From: Tetraselmis striata
Taxonomy: Eukaryota; Chlorophyta; Chlorodendrophyceae; Chlorodendrales; Chlorodendraceae
Reading direction: 5' to 3'
Length of the DNA: 64,000 nt
NCBI GenBank assembly: GCA_006384855.1
Contig: VCJN01003152.1
Location: 50,494 to 114,493, forward strand
The position numbers and the translations under genes were made by a program. The notes beneath the pieces are model-generated. The model was not told where the DNA came from, ran no database searches, and saw nothing but the letters and a program-made list of their open reading frames with translations. Each line of letters opens with the position of its first letter. The stretch's first letter is position 1. Shown piece after piece: positions 24,304 to 34,859 of the stretch.

Positions 24304-27300
24304 TCATGGCGCATCGGCGATGGATGCCTGATTCTGCGACCATGAAGTACGGGAGGCGATAGCGACCGGCTGCCCGCCTTGCACCTCCACCTGGCTGTCC
24401 GCGTCCACCCGGTACGCCACTTCGATGCCCTCCAAGACCACGTGGTACAGCGGCGCGGCGCCGCCGTCTGGCGCTCCCCCACTGCGTTGGTGCACGGAGC
24501 GGATGTCCCGCGACAGCGCCTGCAAGCAACAGCAACCGCCGGGTTATGGGAGCTGCTTCAATAAAGCGGGCGGCAGTGTTGATGAGAAACTGCCATGAAT
24601 TAGCACGGTAGAGGGGCGGCTACGCGTGCTCCGCTCCCGGGATGCACGGACGCGGCGATGACCGCTGCTTAATACCGGCTTGCCGTTGCGCAACAAACGA
24701 ATAAGATACAACAAACAGACTGTCATACAAACGTAACTGAAGTACCAGGCACAGCCTAAGCCTTGCAGGGTACAATAAAGTAGCAAAACAAGTGTTCAAG
24801 GCATACTCTTCAGCTTGCTTTGATGCCATTATACTTATAAGCGGCATGTTGTAAATGTCGGCGCGTTGCGTCGTGGGGAGGGGTGGGATGGAGGCGAGGC
24901 CAACCTGACCTCTTATTCTGCCCTACTGGCGCTTTTGTACAGGTACCCATGACACACCGGAACGGGCGCACCGACCGACAGCAAAACTACTAACGACGAA
25001 TAGACACCGGGTCTTTCGGCTACAACGTATCTGATATTCGATTATACTTCGCAAACATTTCATGCGACTGCCGATCCGTTACATTTCTGCAGCTCGTAAT
25101 AAAGGGTTTCGGGACTTTAGTGCGAGTGCGAATTTAGTGCCTCGACGACATCAACCCCTCTTCTACTAGAGGAAAAGCAAAAGGATGGGCGCAGAAGGTG
25201 AGAATCGGTGTCGAGACGGCGTGGGGTGGCGCGTCAGGAGAATGCTTCGCTCCCGGCATCACCGCCCACCTGCGCCACCAGGGCGATGAAGTCCTGCGCG
25301 GTGCGGTACAGGGAGCGCTTGCTGGCCCGCTGCCACGCCTGCGCCAGGGAGTGCTTCGCGCCCTCGCGGAACGACACCTGCGGCAGGGAAGGGCGCCGTC
25401 AGCCGGGGCGAGGAGAGCAGTAAGGCGCCAAGGCTGCGGAAGGAGGGGGGTCCAGGTCGCTCAAAACTGCATCATCAGTAATGAATAGATGTACTACAAA
25501 TACTCTTTTATAATGGATGTATATAAATTCAAATTTACATCACAAAATTATGCTGAAACGTCAAGCCTAAGGCGTCCGCTATTTGCAATTTGAATTTTGT
25601 TATTACTGAATCAAGACGGGCTTGTTCTCTTGATAGGCTGCCGTTACCCAGCATCAGGGAAGGGCCCACTGCTGACCATCTACCTGCATGGGGCCCACTT
25701 TACAACCATTCGTAGGGCAGGGCCTCTGTAGGCCGACGTAGATATGTGGCAGTACACCGCGTCCGCGAATAAGCAAAACGTATACTGCGAAAGTTGTAAG
25801 CATTAGAAAACAGAATTTGAGACTGCAAACTCAACGCGCAACACCTGAACTCAGTGTTGGGGTGCTCATGCTGGGTGGCGGCACCCGCAAATGCGCGAGG
25901 CACGGCAATACACATGCCTCCGAGTGTCCATTAGGCCGACCAGCAGATCACGCTAGTGTTTATCAAATTCGAATCGATGCTGACATTATGACAGGATTAT
26001 TCCTCAATAGTCCACACTACACTTTTAGCATATCTCATCACGTCTTGTGGCTGATGTTCGACGGTGCGGACGCTGACGGGGAGGTTCTATGCGGCAGCTT
26101 GCTGAAAAACGCAGTGTCCTGTGCGGGCCATGCCGGGCCGCTCTTGGCGGGGTGATTTGTTGATTCCGACCAGAGCGCCCATGAGCTGCTTGACGGTGCA
26201 CGCATGAAGCCGCAAAAGGGGTGACGCAAGGCGGTGAAGGAGAGGCAACAAAGGGGGGGGGGGGGGGCGCGCACGGATGCGACAAACAGGGGCTCGTCGT
26301 CCGCTTGCGCCTGCACACCGGCGCAGTCACAAGCCGTCAGGGCCTGTCCTGGCAGGCAGGGCAACCCCCTCACCCGCGGGGTTCTCGCCCCTGCCTGCCG
26401 GGCACAGCCCCAAGGTGCCGCCAGGGGCTCCCCAGGGGCTCCAGGTTTACAGGGAGCACAACCACCACAAGCAGCGAAGCTCGAGCAGAATGATGGGGCT
26501 TGGGGACATGCGGAGGCCCACTCAGGGCGGACCCTCACCCAAAAACACCTTCGCAGCCGAGGCAACGGATGCAGTGATCGACGCCCGCCATGCAGCGCAG
26601 ACCAGCAACAAGAAGAAGCTTCCCGGACATCATTACCGCGACACCAACACATTTCCTCGCGGTTGACAACCGGAACAACGAAAGCAACAACGTCGGCATC
26701 GGCAGCCAAGAACCGCCGCAGAGGATCCTGACAATTTGTAACCTCGCAGCGTAGGCAACGGATCAAGCGACGAGGCGCCCAAACTATGCAGCGCCCACCA
26801 ACGGCTGAAAATGCTAAGGGTGCCGACGCACTAACACAAAACTGCGAATAAGGAGCTGCTCTGCCTGCCAGAGATCAAACGGCGACGAATCCATGGCGGA
26901 ATCATAGCGAATGTTCTTGTAGGGTGCATGCAAGCCCCATTTGAGGCTTATATTAAGGGTGCTTTTAGGTGCGTCGGCACCCGTCGCAAACAATCCCGAT
27001 GACACGACGGCATGCCTCGCATCATAGCTCCCCCGCCTTGTTCAAGAGCGACAACAAAAAAACACTGTTGACAGGGATGCACATCGCGAAGATGGGAGCA
27101 AGACGTGGAGCCCGTGCGGGTGTCAACGATGGCGCCCCGCACCTGTACCCATCCCGGCGCGGTGGCGCCGGGGCACGAGTCGCAGAACGCGACGTACGGT
27201 TTGACGTCTAGCACCGGGCTGCCGTCCACGATGTCAGCGCCGCCCACGACGAGGCAGCCCTTCCCCACCGATATGATCTCCGCGACGCTGAGGCCGATGG

Positions 27301-29948
27301 GGTTGGGCCTGGTCGACACGCACCCGCGGCGGGAAACCACGTCAGCGAGGGCAGTGGACATATATGTCTGTCGGGCGCCAGCCACTGGATCATGGGCTCA
27401 AGCATGAGTGACATGAACTTCAAATGACACTCTACACCCGGGCGCCATGTACTGTGTCCTCATGCACCTTCTCGAGTTGCCACGGCCGGTGTGGTGCATT
27501 GGGGCGGCAAGACACCGCAAGTATAGCACCATTTTGTTGGGATGATGCAATCTCAGCTGTCTGGACCCATCTCTCTGTCGGCCGTATACGGGCTTATAGT
27601 TCCCGGCCTTGGGGTAACGTTCACGAGGAACAGCTCCACTTCTTGCCTTCCTGGAACGGCATGCGCTCCACCTTCCTTTATAAGGGCACACTGCCCTGCG
27701 TACTTGGGCGTGTCGGTGCTGCTGCCCTCCCATACCCTCGCAACTCAACTGTCCAAGGTGAATGTAATCCGACCGTGAGCGATTGAGTTAATCTGTGCGT
27801 ACGTATCCACCTTCCGAACCCAGACGGCTCAGCAGCGCCGGCGGCACCCACCGGTGCGGCGTCCGAGTGGCGAGCACGCCCATGCGCTCGCCGTTGAGCC
27901 GCGGCACGCCGATCTTGGCCTTGATGCGCGGCGCGCGCTGCCCCGGCTGCTTGCTGTGCGCCGCGCGCTGGTGCAGGTCTGCGCCGCCGAGGACATGCAG
28001 CGCCCGCAACTCAGGCATGCCTCCGCCGCAAGACCCACATCAATACCCTACACCCTACTAGAGGCCTCCAGGGCTTGTCAGCCCCTACCAGCCCCACAAA
28101 CCCGACCTACCTACCTACGTTATCAGCCCCTGGGACAGCCCCCTAGCTGCTGCCATTGGGCAACCTCTGCCCCTGAGGCGCACTGGCCATGTAATGATCA
28201 TGCCTTTACAGCGTTGGTCAGCTCACCCCAGGTGCATCTCACCCCCCGGGCATGCCCTCCAGCTCTCCTCCTGAGTGCCCCCCTTGCATCAGCCAACGGC
28301 GCAGCGCCGTCCATACCTATTAAATGAATAACCTTGCTACATTACCCCCCAACCCCCCCCTCCCCCCCCCCGGCCAAACTCAATGGTCGACAGCTTCTAG
28401 TTCCCCGTCATTAATCTCTCCGGCGCCTCCTGATGGCTCGTGTACTTTGGGTACTGCACACGAGTCGTTCCATGGAGGTAAGCGTCACTCCAATACACCG
28501 TGCCAACAATCTTTTGCATACGGCTCAGGAGCGACCCCCCGCAAGACAACTGCGTTGATGGGGGACGGGGCATGGTGCGAGAGAGGGCGGCATACATTCC
28601 GGCCGGAATGGCGCCTGTAGCACAGTTTGGTGGTGCTGCATTCTTCCGCATGGTGAGCCCCCTCTCCCAGCACACGCACAAGCAGCCCCCCCGGTCGCTC
28701 ACCCGTGTTGCAGTGGAAGATGTACATGACCCAGCAGTGGCTGTACTGCTCCAGGCCCTCCAGGCAGCCGGGCGGCACGCCGGGCGCCAGCTGCAGCCGC
28801 GCGCGGGCGAGGGGCACCAGCAGCGGCTGCCGCGGCGTCCCGTTCCTGCGCGCATATGCACCCGGGTACACACCGTTACCGCCAGCCTGGCGGGCAACAG
28901 CTCGCCCCAGCACTGCCGGGGGAAGGCTGATTAGGTTGGCATGCGGGGCAATGTATCTCAATGTCATTGCATGATTAAGAGGCGCCGCTGGTAGTGTGGC
29001 CAGCAAAGTTGGCACGTCGCCCATGTTGTCGAAATGGTTGGCACTGCAAATGTCGCGGGCGGTGTCATTGTGTGAGTGTCTAGACGTCATCGGCTCGCTC
29101 AGCAACACTGCGCAACACCATCACGCAATCCACGCAATGTTTGATTGTTCGGCCCTGTGCGTATGGAGACATTTTCCCCAAAGCATGCCCTTAAAGCACA
29201 TTCTTTTGTTCAAAAGGTGAAACAACGTGTTCACGCGCCTGCCAGAATGCCGCTTTCGGTTCCCTCCATGCCATTTTTGAGCTATTTGCAAAGAGAGTAC
29301 GGACATGATTAGCTTGTAACTTATCATGATGTATGTATGACCAACACTGCAAACCGGTAATCCTGCTCGATGCTGCTGCAAATGAAATCATTATTGTTTT
29401 TTTTTCGGACCCGCGAAACCCAATGCAATGGCAATGGGCTGTCTGACACAACGAACATGGCCTGGGCCTGTGCGGGCAAGGGGGGCCGGGGGCGGCCGCG
29501 CCTCTGGCTGAAGCAGGACCGCAGCACGCCAATGGGATGCATCACGTAGCTCTGTGTGGCAGCAGGGGCACGCCGCGCAGCTCCGCTCGCCGGCTCCTCG
29601 GAGCCGCCCCCCTCGCCCCCGGGAGAGCCTGCGCAGCAGCGGCACGCTCAGGCGCCGACTCACTGGCTGTCAGCTGGGAAGGTGCTTGGGGCTTGTGGCA
29701 TGCCGGCCATAAGATAAGACACCCGCACCGGTAAGACTCTCAGAATACGAGAGCGGCGTGTTCTTGGTGGTATAATTCTTGTGACTGCTGCGAGTAAAAC
29801 ATTTGTTCGAGGTGGGAGAGGGAGGGGGCGCCTAGTATGACTGTGTGCGCGCCATCTGAGGAACTCTCGCGTGAAGGCATGTCGCAGCGAGCAAAGCGGG
29901 TTGGCGCTTGAGGACCGACATTGGCTGGAGCAGAGGGGGAGAGGATGG

Positions 29949-29991
<43 letters not shown>

Positions 29992-30689
29992 AGGGCAGCA
30001 TTGGAAGCGCACCGTGGGAGGACGGCATCAGTGCCTGGGCCTCTGCGGCCTCCTGCACCAACCTCAGCTCCTTCAGCTGCCTCTGGGACAGTCAAGAAGC
30101 CACATACGTGAGCCCCCCCTCCCCCCCGTGTCATCCTTCCCCACATCAACCCCCTTGATCCCACCAAGCGCCGAAGGCTGCCCTCTGCTCTCTGCTCCGA
30201 CCCTCCATCGCGCCCCTCCCTGACCTGCTCGCACCTCTGCGTTCACCCGCCCGGTGCGCTCCGCCTGCCGTTTCTGGCATTCGTGTCGCAGCAGCTCCTG
30301 TCGCCAGCGATTCGGGCGAATGGGACGAGAAGAGGGGGGGTGGGGGGGGGGGGGGGGGGGGGGCGGGGGCGGGCACCAGAATGATGATGTCGCACAGACG
30401 ACCCGGTGCGAGACACCGCCGACGCTGTGCCTCCCGCCGCGGTTGGGGCAAGCAAAGGATGCGGGGCAGACAGTTGTCCATGTACGTCGGGACATGCCGG
30501 CGGGGGTCCGGCAAAGCTCACCGTGAGCCGGCCGCACTCGTCCGCGTCAGCGCCCCCCTCGGCCGCGACCTCGCGGGGACGGCCGGCCCAATAACGCCAC
30601 CACACGCAGACCGCACCCGCCGAGATCGCACCCCCCGCGACGGCGCCCGCGAGCAGCAATCCGCCATTCCGCAAGCCGGGCGGCCCCAT
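24304..30689 (-). CDS. TRMO: TrmO-type tRNA (adenine37-N6)-methyltransferase, membrane-anchored form
   Basis: TrmO enzymes use S-adenosylmethionine to methylate t6A37 of certain threonine tRNAs. Nine exons: 30689-30522, 30297-30235, 30082-30013, 29628-29502, 28845-28703, 28020-27852, 27308-27143, 25377-25270 and 24519-24304. They give 1230 nt, 409 aa, with all phases matching. The N-terminus has one hydrophobic segment (residues about 10-33), then a charged region likely to form a coiled coil (57-96). The TsaA-like core follows: HPIGVLRSCF (131-140), NGTPRQPLLVP, VPRLNGERMGV, ATRTPHR/PNPIGLS, and DGSPVLDVKPY (275-285). The C-terminal part has SRDIRSVHQR (341-350), matching the DxRS motif region of the family. 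Intron 4 starts GCGCGG, a GC-AG intron. Intron 7 (1765 bp) contains a dispersed repeat copy. The start lies 260 bp from a recombinase element, which may have displaced upstream regulatory DNA. Confidence 0.92.
25578..25735 (+). repeat. Dispersed repeat, copy 1 (in TrmO intron 7)
   Basis: Resembles 52745-52890 in the same orientation. Shared blocks include ACTGAATCAAG and TTACCCAGCATCAGGGAAG, a CTGACC block, then GGGTCCGC/GGGCCCAC and GGGCCT. Element class unknown. Confidence 0.7.
29951..29990 (+). repeat. Poly-G tract, 40 nt (longest in the window)
   Basis: Forty uninterrupted G on plus, so poly-C on the coding strand, in intron 3 of the TrmO-like gene just downstream of its donor. Confidence 0.95.
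30342..30363 (+). repeat. Poly-G tract, 22 nt
   Basis: In intron 1 of the TrmO-like gene, upstream of the acceptor; poly-C on the coding strand. Confidence 0.95.
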
Positions 30690-30948
30690 CAACGCTGCTG
30701 TGCGCACGAAGCGCTGGTTGACGTGGCGGCTGGTTGATGGTGTTGCCGATGGCTGCGATGGGAGTCTGGCCGAGGGCAGGTCGGCTGTGCAGCGCACCGG
30801 TCGGCCGCCGCCCTTCTACTACCTTTCTACCTGTTGTCGACCTTTTATCGACGCGGCGCAAAGCAAGCCGACGGGGATCGAGGACGGCGGTAGGCCATTT
30901 ATTTCAGTACTTTGTGGTACTGAATGAGATCCCGGGAGGATACAGGGT

Positions 30949-30974
30949 ATTTCAAGTTGAGTCTGGTTCTGCCA
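30949..30974 (-). repeat. Repeat B, outer copy
   Basis: 26 bp, one mismatch to 31272-31297. Contains CAAGTTGAGTCTGGTT. The outermost recognisable part of the element. Confidence 0.85.
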
Positions 30975-31056
30975 AAAAGGTCGCGCAGGCTTTTTACACG
31001 GTCAAGAGCCGAAATTGGCGGGATGGTTTAGCGAAAGCGTGGAGGGAAATCGGAGT

Positions 31057-31058
<2 letters not shown>

Positions 31059-31085
<27 letters not shown>
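31059..31085 (+). repeat. Poly-G tract, 27 nt
   Basis: Lies between the outer B repeat and the adjacent A repeat of the recombinase element, only 3 bp from repeat A. Confidence 0.95.
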
Positions 31086-31088
<3 letters not shown>

Positions 31089-31274
31089 TGCGTGGAGCGC
31101 AGCGAAAACTGGAAGATGGCAGGCTCAGCTGTTATGGCTGCTTTTATGTCTACTCGTGCTGCACCCAAAAAGGGCGCAACGACAGATGCCTAGTTCCCGT
31201 ACCACCGAGCAGCACTTGTAGCCGAAAAGCGGTTAGGTCAAGGAAGGAAACCCCATAAACTAGTTTAGATCATT
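31089..31274 (-). repeat. Repeat A, recombinase-side copy
   Basis: 186-bp direct repeat of 33990-34175, same length with few mismatches. Abuts the inner B repeat, overlapping its first three bases. Confidence 0.93.
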
Positions 31275-31297
31275 TCAAGTTGAGTCTGGTTTTGCCA
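31272..31297 (-). repeat. Repeat B, inner copy
   Basis: 26 bp, 53 bp beyond the recombinase stop codon. The A/B junction it forms with 31089-31274 resembles the junction expected from a circular intermediate. Confidence 0.85.
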
Positions 31298-31350
31298 GTC
31301 ATGAGCGAACGGAGAGGGCGGTGGATTGACGGAGAAGGGGTAGCGCCAGG

Positions 31351-32796
31351 TCATGCTGAAGTAGGCACCGGGAAGGCCACCGCTGCGGAGTCCTGTTGGA
31401 CTTGGAAGTAACGGAGTGGGGCGATGTGGCCAAAGAAGAACCATGCGCCAGGTGAAGGAAGAACGTTGGGGTCGATGTAGTCCAGAACGACGTCGGAGTT
31501 AGTGGTCCAGCCGCCTTGGTAGCGAATGTGGGACAATGGTACTCCGATGGCGTTGGCTGCAGACGCTGCTCCCTTGCGAAGGCTATGTGAGGTCCAGGAA
31601 GTGCCGGCGGGAGGGGCAGCACTGACAAGACGGACGGCTGTAGACAGCCAGTCCGACATTGTAGCGGCGGTCCAAGGTTTTGACTGCTCGCTCGGGGTGA
31701 CCGCCCAGAAGTTTGTTTCAGCCAAGGCAACAGTAACCAGGAGGACAGACTGTACGTTGTCTATGAAGTGGTGCATGAGACGTGCAATTCGGGGGTGCTT
31801 TGACACCGGAAGGAGAAGTACGCGTAGGTCGTCGGGTCCCCGTCGGCCAGCGCGGTCTTTCTCGCGGTACACCTGCAGGGTAATGTTGTAATCGTCGACA
31901 TGCACATCCCGCACTCGGCAGGAGACGCCAGTAAGTCCTCTGGCAAAGAACATGAAGTTGACAACCGAGGCCACGAGGGCTCGGAAGTCGTGTTGGTACT
32001 CTGGGGTGGGAGCAGACACAAACAGCTCGGCCTTTGTGACGAAGCGGTAAGCTACATGCAGAGGCACTCGCAAAGGGGCGGTTTCCAGACGGCGCTGCCG
32101 CAGCATCAGCCCACGCCTTGCCGAGGTGAGGTGTCGGCTGTCCTTGGCGATTGGGTCGAGGTCGTGCAAATGAATCGTGTTGATTGCAGACATGTAGGGT
32201 TGCGGTGACTTAGCTCCAATGTGCCCTCGCTCACCAATCCAGGCAACGTACCGAACGACAGTAGCATTGGTCGTCTCCAGCGGGCTGATGTTCTCGGAGT
32301 CGTGGCAGAACTCCGCGAACTGAGACAGTCTGCCGGCGTAGCTCTTAAGTGTCTGAGCGGTGAGGGAGCAGCTGGAGAGCATGTCGAGTGCCCGCTGTCC
32401 TAGCTCGTCTGAGCCGAAAGCGTCCTGCAGTAGAGATCGCAGTGAAGCAACCCATGGAGCGACAGCCTCGGGCTTGTCAATTACGTAAGTGCGTCGTTTT
32501 ACCGAGAGAGTTCCAGAGGTGCGACTATTGTTTGCAAAGTACTCGGCAGCAGCGGTTAGGTTCCCGGCGGTTGGCCGGTAGATGCTGAACGGGTTTGCAG
32601 TAGCACCAGTACGGGTTTGCGGGGCAAGGTTCAGGTAGGAGGGCCGCCCCGCGCGCCCTTCGCGCTCGTAGCGCCTGTCGCACGCGTAGCGTACACGCGC
32701 GAAGCTTGGTCGTTGCGAGCCAGTTGTGACACGCAGTGTAACAACCGACGGACGCAGTGATGGAATGGTACGGGAGGCGGTTGGTTGAGCCGCCAT
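31351..32796 (-). CDS. Tyrosine recombinase of YR-type mobile element
   Basis: Single open frame, 481 aa from the first ATG at 32796; an in-frame non-ATG extension reaches 32856. A basic N-terminal arm precedes a core-binding-like helical region (about residues 110-230) and the catalytic domain. The conserved set is visible: Arg286 in FARGLTG, Lys313 in REKD, His404 and Arg407 in SHSLRKG, Trp430 in QGGW, and the probable nucleophile Tyr440 in LDYID. Such enzymes cut and join DNA through a 3'-phosphotyrosine and integrate circular intermediates. The HSLRKGAASAA and GGW motifs are typical of DIRS/Ngaro/Crypton recombinases. The frame is uninterrupted and the catalytic residues are present, so activity is possible. 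The Gag-like ORF lies upstream on the same strand. Confidence 0.9.
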   Translation of the reverse strand: MAAQPTASRTIPSLRPSVVTLRVTTGSQRPSFARVRYACDRRYEREGRAGRPSYLNLAPQTRTGATANPFSIYRPTAGNLTAAAEYFANNSRTSGTLSVKRRTYVIDKPEAVAPWVASLRSLLQDAFGSDELGQRALDMLSSCSLTAQTLKSYAGRLSQFAEFCHDSENISPLETTNATVVRYVAWIGERGHIGAKSPQPYMSAINTIHLHDLDPIAKDSRHLTSARRGLMLRQRRLETAPLRVPLHVAYRFVTKAELFVSAPTPEYQHDFRALVASVVNFMFFARGLTGVSCRVRDVHVDDYNITLQVYREKDRAGRRGPDDLRVLLLPVSKHPRIARLMHHFIDNVQSVLLVTVALAETNFWAVTPSEQSKPWTAATMSDWLSTAVRLVSAAPPAGTSWTSHSLRKGAASAANAIGVPLSHIRYQGGWTTNSDVVLDYIDPNVLPSPGAWFFFGHIAPLRYFQVQQDSAAVAFPVPTSA

Positions 32797-32997
32797 GTGC
32801 AGGTGTGCGGATGGTTGAGCCGCACTCGGCTGTAGCTGTAAGAAGCGCCGCACCAAGGAAGGTCTAAATGAAGTCTGTAAGGTGGGGGGGTCAGGTCATG
32901 ACACAGGGCGCTCAGGTGCAAGGGTGCGCTTTCCGGCGGTCACCAAAAGGTGGCCTCGCAAAGCTCTAGCAGCTCCGACGAAAGGCGCCCCACACCG

Positions 32998-33873
32998 TCA
33001 CTCATGCTCACCTTCGCGACCACGCCCGCGTCCACCGCCACGTCCTCGTCCACGTCCGCGACCTGCTGCTGCCGCCGCCACCCGAGCAGTAGCGGTTGCT
33101 TTGGCGCTGCTGGCCACAGTCGCCTCGAAGACGCGACGCTCGTAGTCCCTGATGAGATCCCCAAAAATCGCGGAACCCAGGTGCTCAGAAGCAGGCTGCA
33201 AGTGTTGAGCTCGCAGCACGTCCAGAACACCTTGGTCACCGTGCACACGCTTGACCTCATTAAGCCTCCGTAGGAAGGCCAAACGAAAGCGAAACGCCTT
33301 GTCGATGGCTTCGGCGTGGTTCTGAGCTCTCGCGAGGTAGGGGGTGAAGTCCTCATTTGCAGCAGGGACGAAAGGCAGCACCTCGTCGAGAGCCACGAAA
33401 AGTGCGGCCATGTGGGCGCCGAAACACGACATCCATAGATACTCCTCCTGGGCCGGCAGACGCCGGTCATCCTGCTTGAGGTATTCGTTCGTTAGGTCGG
33501 TGCTTAGGGGGAAGAGTCCAGGCACTCGGCTGACCGGTCGAACGGCCTCGTAACCAGACTCTGCTCTCTGCAGTAGTTCTGGCACCGCGAGGTAGTCATC
33601 CTCGTCACTCACGGATTTTGCTCCGACACGGCCGCTCTGGACTAGCTCTAGCAAGTCGGGGCGCTCTGCGGCTCCCCCGCTGCCTGTCGGCTGTCCCGCG
33701 ATGCGCTGCCCGGAACCGGAACCATGTGCTCCTTCTCCATCAACAACGCGCTCACGAGCCGTCAATTGGGCCATCGATGTAGCAAGCTCTCGCAGTAATG
33801 TAGACTAAGCCTTCACATCTGCGTATAGCGACTCGAACGTCGGCTCAACGACGGGTTCTTCTCCATCTGGCAT
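32998..33873 (-). pseudogene. Gag-like ORF of the recombinase element, interrupted by one stop
   Basis: An intact 258-codon frame starts at the ATG at 33774. In the same frame the coding sequence extends back to an ATG at 33873 (MPDGEEPVVEP), with one TAG at 33807-33805 between them. I read this as a longer ORF with a premature stop. The protein has an acidic N-terminus, a helical middle (EEYLWMSCFGAHMAALFVALDE, residues cited in two parts: EEYLWMSCFGA and HMAALFVALDE) and a C-terminal Arg/Gly-rich tail (RGRGRGRGGG) suited to nucleic-acid binding. It lacks a zinc knuckle. Position ahead of the recombinase and the basic tail suggest the structural protein of the element; the family is not otherwise recognised. 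Confidence 0.6.
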
Positions 33874-33989
33874 GGTAACGCACGGGCGTACGGATGAGAA
33901 TATTACACACGGGTGGTGAGCCGGGTGTGGTCTTGAACAACCCGGGGTGACCTTGCTCGCAACATGTTGCGAGACAGTTTTAACATCGT

Positions 33990-34175
33990 TGCGTGGAACG
34001 CAGCGAAAACTGGAAGATGGCAGGCTCAGCTGTTATGGCTGCTTTTATGTCTACTCGTGCTGCACCCAACAAGGGCGCAACGACAGATGCCTAGTTCCCG
34101 TACCACTAAGCAGCATTTGTAGCCGAAAAGCGGTTAGGTCAAGGGAGGAAACCCCATAAACTAGTTTAGATCATT
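33990..34175 (-). repeat. Repeat A, Gag-side copy
   Basis: Direct repeat of 31089-31274. Forms the 5' end of the element as read on the minus strand. Confidence 0.93.
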
Positions 34176-34859
34176 CTACCGGTAGGAAGAGGAGACCGGA
34201 ATGCTACTGAGCCCCTTCTCAAACATCCCGGGATGTTGGCAGGTACAGCGGTGGCCTATCAATGATGGCTACATATGATCCAGAGATGATGAACATGTAT
34301 GGCTAGGTATATCTTGTATCCGTAATCCTGAAACCTTAATACTCTAGGTGGTCGCCCACTATTCAAGGATGCTATGTAGTAGCTATATATATGTGTGTTA
34401 TAGATCTATCGAGAATAAACCTTATAGCTCGTCATCACACAAGAGCTTACCCAAGCTTAGAGCCGTCGTCTACAAGAGCAGGTCGCGTACCCGGGTAGTA
34501 GTCGTTGGGACTCGCTCTAGGTACAACCAGGTAGAGACCCCCGGTGTGAATTACATGAGTGCTGCTAGTATATATCGAGAGTGAATCTGCCGGGGTTTCT
34601 GTGGAATTGTCCGCAGATTTCCGGGATTTATGGATTGGGAAACGGTGCATTACCGGTGCTGGCAATGGTACAGCACCGTTCGGCTCGGTAAGCCGTGCCG
34701 ACGGTTCCGCTCTCATTATTCTCGAGAGCACAGTTATTTATTGGCTCTTCTTGAGCCGAATGCTTCTGACCGTCCAAGTGCTAACTTTCACCTATGTTAC
34801 AACTTTTCCTGGCATTGCGTCGAGCCCCCCCCCCCCCCCCCCCCCCCCTTTCCGCCATG
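34176..34859. other. Flank of the recombinase element
   Basis: No gene recognised. A poly-C tract lies at 34825-34848, next to the following coding relic. Confidence 0.5.

Larger units (their letters stand above)
30949..34175 (-). mobile_element. Tyrosine-recombinase element with split direct repeats and no reverse transcriptase
   Basis: Read on the minus strand the order is: repeat A (34175-33990), Gag-like ORF, tyrosine recombinase ORF, repeat B (31297-31272), repeat A (31274-31089), a 114-bp stretch with a poly-G run, repeat B (30974-30949). The two A copies are 186 bp each and nearly identical. The B copies are 26 bp with one mismatch. The order A-ORFs-B-A-B is the split direct repeat layout of PAT/Ngaro-type YR retrotransposons in the DIRS class. 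Those normally also encode RT and RNase H, but here only about 200 bp separates the two ORFs and holds neither. It may be an internally deleted, non-autonomous copy or an RT-less lineage. No target-site duplication is visible, as expected of recombinase integration. Confidence 0.82.

Noticed and set aside
29871..30223. Glycine-rich and proline-rich frames over the 40-nt poly-G tract
   Set aside because: Artefact of the tract, inside and around TrmO introns.
31526..31891. Forward frames inside the tyrosine recombinase ORF
   Set aside because: Antisense shadow of a clear catalytic-domain gene.
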